A stretch of DNA of 64,000 nucleotides, taken from assembly GCA_051649245.1 (NCBI GenBank), contig JBOFGS010000012.1, positions 62,001-126,000 of the forward strand, written 5' to 3'. Origin of the DNA: Brevinema_A sp051649245 (GTDB lineage Bacteria; Spirochaetota; Brevinematia; Brevinematales; Brevinemataceae). The notes under the pieces are model-generated. The model ran no database searches. It was given only the letters and a program-made list of their open reading frames with translations, and was not told where the DNA came from. A program made the translations under genes and the position numbers. Shown piece after piece: positions 62,802-64,000 of the stretch (position 1 is its first letter; each line of letters starts with the position of its first letter).

Positions 62802-63947
62802 TTAAATACCATATGTTTCCAAAATTAATTTTAAGCCCTTATTTAATTCGTTTAAAGGAAGCACGATATCTGCTAAATTTTCTTTTACTACAGCTCCGGG
62901 CATACCCCATACAGCACTTGACTGTTCATCTTGAGCAATGATTAATGATCCTTGATCTTTTAGTTGTTTTGCTCCAACAACACCGTCTTTTCCCATTCCA
63001 CTCAAAATCGTATAGATAGCATGTCCATGAAATCCACTCATTAAGTAGTTTATAGCAAGATTAATAGATGGTTTAAAAGGATGATTTTCGTATTCTTGTT
63101 TGTCTGTATAATAAACAAAAAACGTTCCAAACATACTTATCTTTCCATGTACTCCACCTGGAAAAATATATATTTTTCCATTTTCTAATCTCATATTGTG
63201 CCGTAGCTCATAAGCAGGCAATCCGCTGACAGCACTGAGTTCTTGTGCAAAAGAATAAGTAAATGTTTCAGGCATATGCTGAATCACAATAATAGGAATA
63301 GATAAATTTTTGTTTAAATTGGTAAGCATTGCACGAACAGCTTGAGGACCACCTGTTGATGCCCCAATAATTAATATATTTGGTTTTATATGTTTTTTGT
63401 CAAGAACATCAGGCAATGCACTTAAGCCACAAGGTACAGTAATCTCAGTTAATGTGCTGTTTTTAGTAGATTGGAAAGATGAATTAGGTGATGATGGAGT
63501 TGGATGCAGAAGTTCTCGTATTTCTTTAGCTTCGAGTCCGGCATTAATTTTTGGGATAAAAGTGTTTGATAATTTTGTCAAAAATGTTTCCGGAGTACCT
63601 TCTATTTTAACGATAAAATCACAAAATCCAAATTCAATAGCTTCTTTAAATAAAGGATCACCATGTCTTGCTCTTGTACTATGAATAATAACAAAAGGAT
63701 ATTCTCCTAGAGGTATGTGATTTTTAATTTGTTTCAAAACATACAAGCCATCGCCTTTTTCCATTTCTAAATCTAAAATAACGATGTCTGGCTTATATAA
63801 AAGAATTTGTTGAAAGCCATTTTCTCCATTAGATGAAGAAGCGACTAATTCTAAATTTGATGTTTGTGTGATCATTTTGGATAAATAAGTCCTTACCAAA
63901 ATAGAATCATCAATAATTAGTATCTTTCCTGTACGAATCGTTGGCAT
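62802..63947 (-). CDS. cheB: Chemotaxis methylesterase CheB
   Basis: CheB removes methyl groups from receptors to reset sensitivity. The 381-residue product has a receiver domain with acidic Asp13-Asp14 and the phosphorylation site Asp59 in IVILDLEMEKGDG, a linker, and the methylesterase domain with the active serine in GASTGGPQAV, the histidine in VIQHMPETFT and the aspartate in SGMGKDGVVGA. The receiver's usual MPxMDG turn reads MEKGDG. ATG 63947 has AGAGG six bases upstream; a TTG at 63962 is less likely. It is the first visible gene of the unit; cheR is not in the window. Confidence 0.92.
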   Translation of the reverse strand: MPTIRTGKILIIDDSILVRTYLSKMITQTSNLELVASSSNGENGFQQILLYKPDIVILDLEMEKGDGLYVLKQIKNHIPLGEYPFVIIHSTRARHGDPLFKEAIEFGFCDFIVKIEGTPETFLTKLSNTFIPKINAGLEAKEIRELLHPTPSSPNSSFQSTKNSTLTEITVPCGLSALPDVLDKKHIKPNILIIGASTGGPQAVRAMLTNLNKNLSIPIIVIQHMPETFTYSFAQELSAVSGLPAYELRHNMRLENGKIYIFPGGVHGKISMFGTFFVYYTDKQEYENHPFKPSINLAINYLMSGFHGHAIYTILSGMGKDGVVGAKQLKDQGSLIIAQDEQSSAVWGMPGAVVKENLADIVLPLNELNKGLKLILETYGI

Positions 63948-64000
63948 AAAGGTCCTCTGCAAGCGTTAATTTTCATAGAAGATGCATTTAGGCAGCATAT

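Overview
The window is very AT-rich DNA, densely coded on both strands, with short AT-rich gaps and many compact intrinsic terminators. It looks like a spirochaete chromosome. The strongest sign is the chemotaxis operon cheB-cheA-cheW-cheX-cheY at the right end; the cheA-cheW-cheX-cheY order is characteristic of Borrelia and Treponema. Supporting signs are a rod-binding-only FlgJ, a Rnf operon, many lipoproteins with relaxed lipoboxes, an outer-membrane barrel protein and a Gfo/Idh protein resembling lipid A enzyme GnnA. Low GC and a decayed transketolase gene fit a host-associated or reduced genome. I cannot name the genus; a Brevinema-like or similarly AT-rich spirochaete is a guess.

Layout. 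0-2.4 kb: flgJ, a lipoprotein, recO and a zinc-finger protein. 2.5-7.8 kb: an operon rnfC, a fused rnfD-rnfG, rnfE, rnfA, then a MoxR ATPase, behind a perfect sigma-70 promoter overlapped by a 26-bp palindrome resembling a Fur/PerR box. 7.9-14.2 kb: an accessory stretch with a half-size TSUP permease, a transketolase pseudogene, a Cu/Zn-SOD-like protein lacking one copper ligand, and five unrecognised exported proteins. 14.2-15.8 kb: a barrel protein. 15.9-20.3 kb: operon ktrA-thiL-SprT-like-membrane protein-argS-S4 protein. 20.4-25.4 kb: eno, a CDF transporter, a DUF1801-like protein, a secreted protein, tmk, a TPR protein. 25.6-32.5 kb: an AddA-like helicase-nuclease, DUF327 protein, ruvA, ptsI, CvpA.

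32.5-36 kb: glyQ, a Sua5-type protein, DUF58 (usual MoxR partner, here 27 kb away) and two membrane proteins. 36.2-43.2 kb: Gfo/Idh oxidoreductase, pncC, pgi, a tandem pair of related secreted proteins, mutS2. 43.2-48.3 kb: TspO-like protein, a 74-bp perfect palindrome, and two MCP-like receptors with multi-spanning membrane domains, one with an eroded signalling tip. 48.4-51.9 kb: glgC, sdaA, a Cof-type HAD phosphatase. 51.9-52.6 kb: a 740-bp gap holding a possible short minus-strand RNA. 52.6-56.5 kb: ROK kinase, trmI, xseA, rpmE, yqeK. 56.5-59 kb: two lipoproteins and an unknown secreted protein. 59-64 kb: the chemotaxis operon.

Working together: glycolysis (ptsI, ROK kinase, pgi, eno), membrane energetics (Rnf, KtrA), motility and chemotaxis (flgJ, MCPs, che genes) and DNA repair (recO, ruvA, mutS2, xseA, AddA-like) are well represented. 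I saw no tRNA, rRNA, CRISPR array, insertion sequence or prophage. No clearly new multi-gene system is present; the most unusual items are the RnfD-RnfG fusion, the SOD-like protein, the divergent receptor, the palindromes and the exported-protein cluster.
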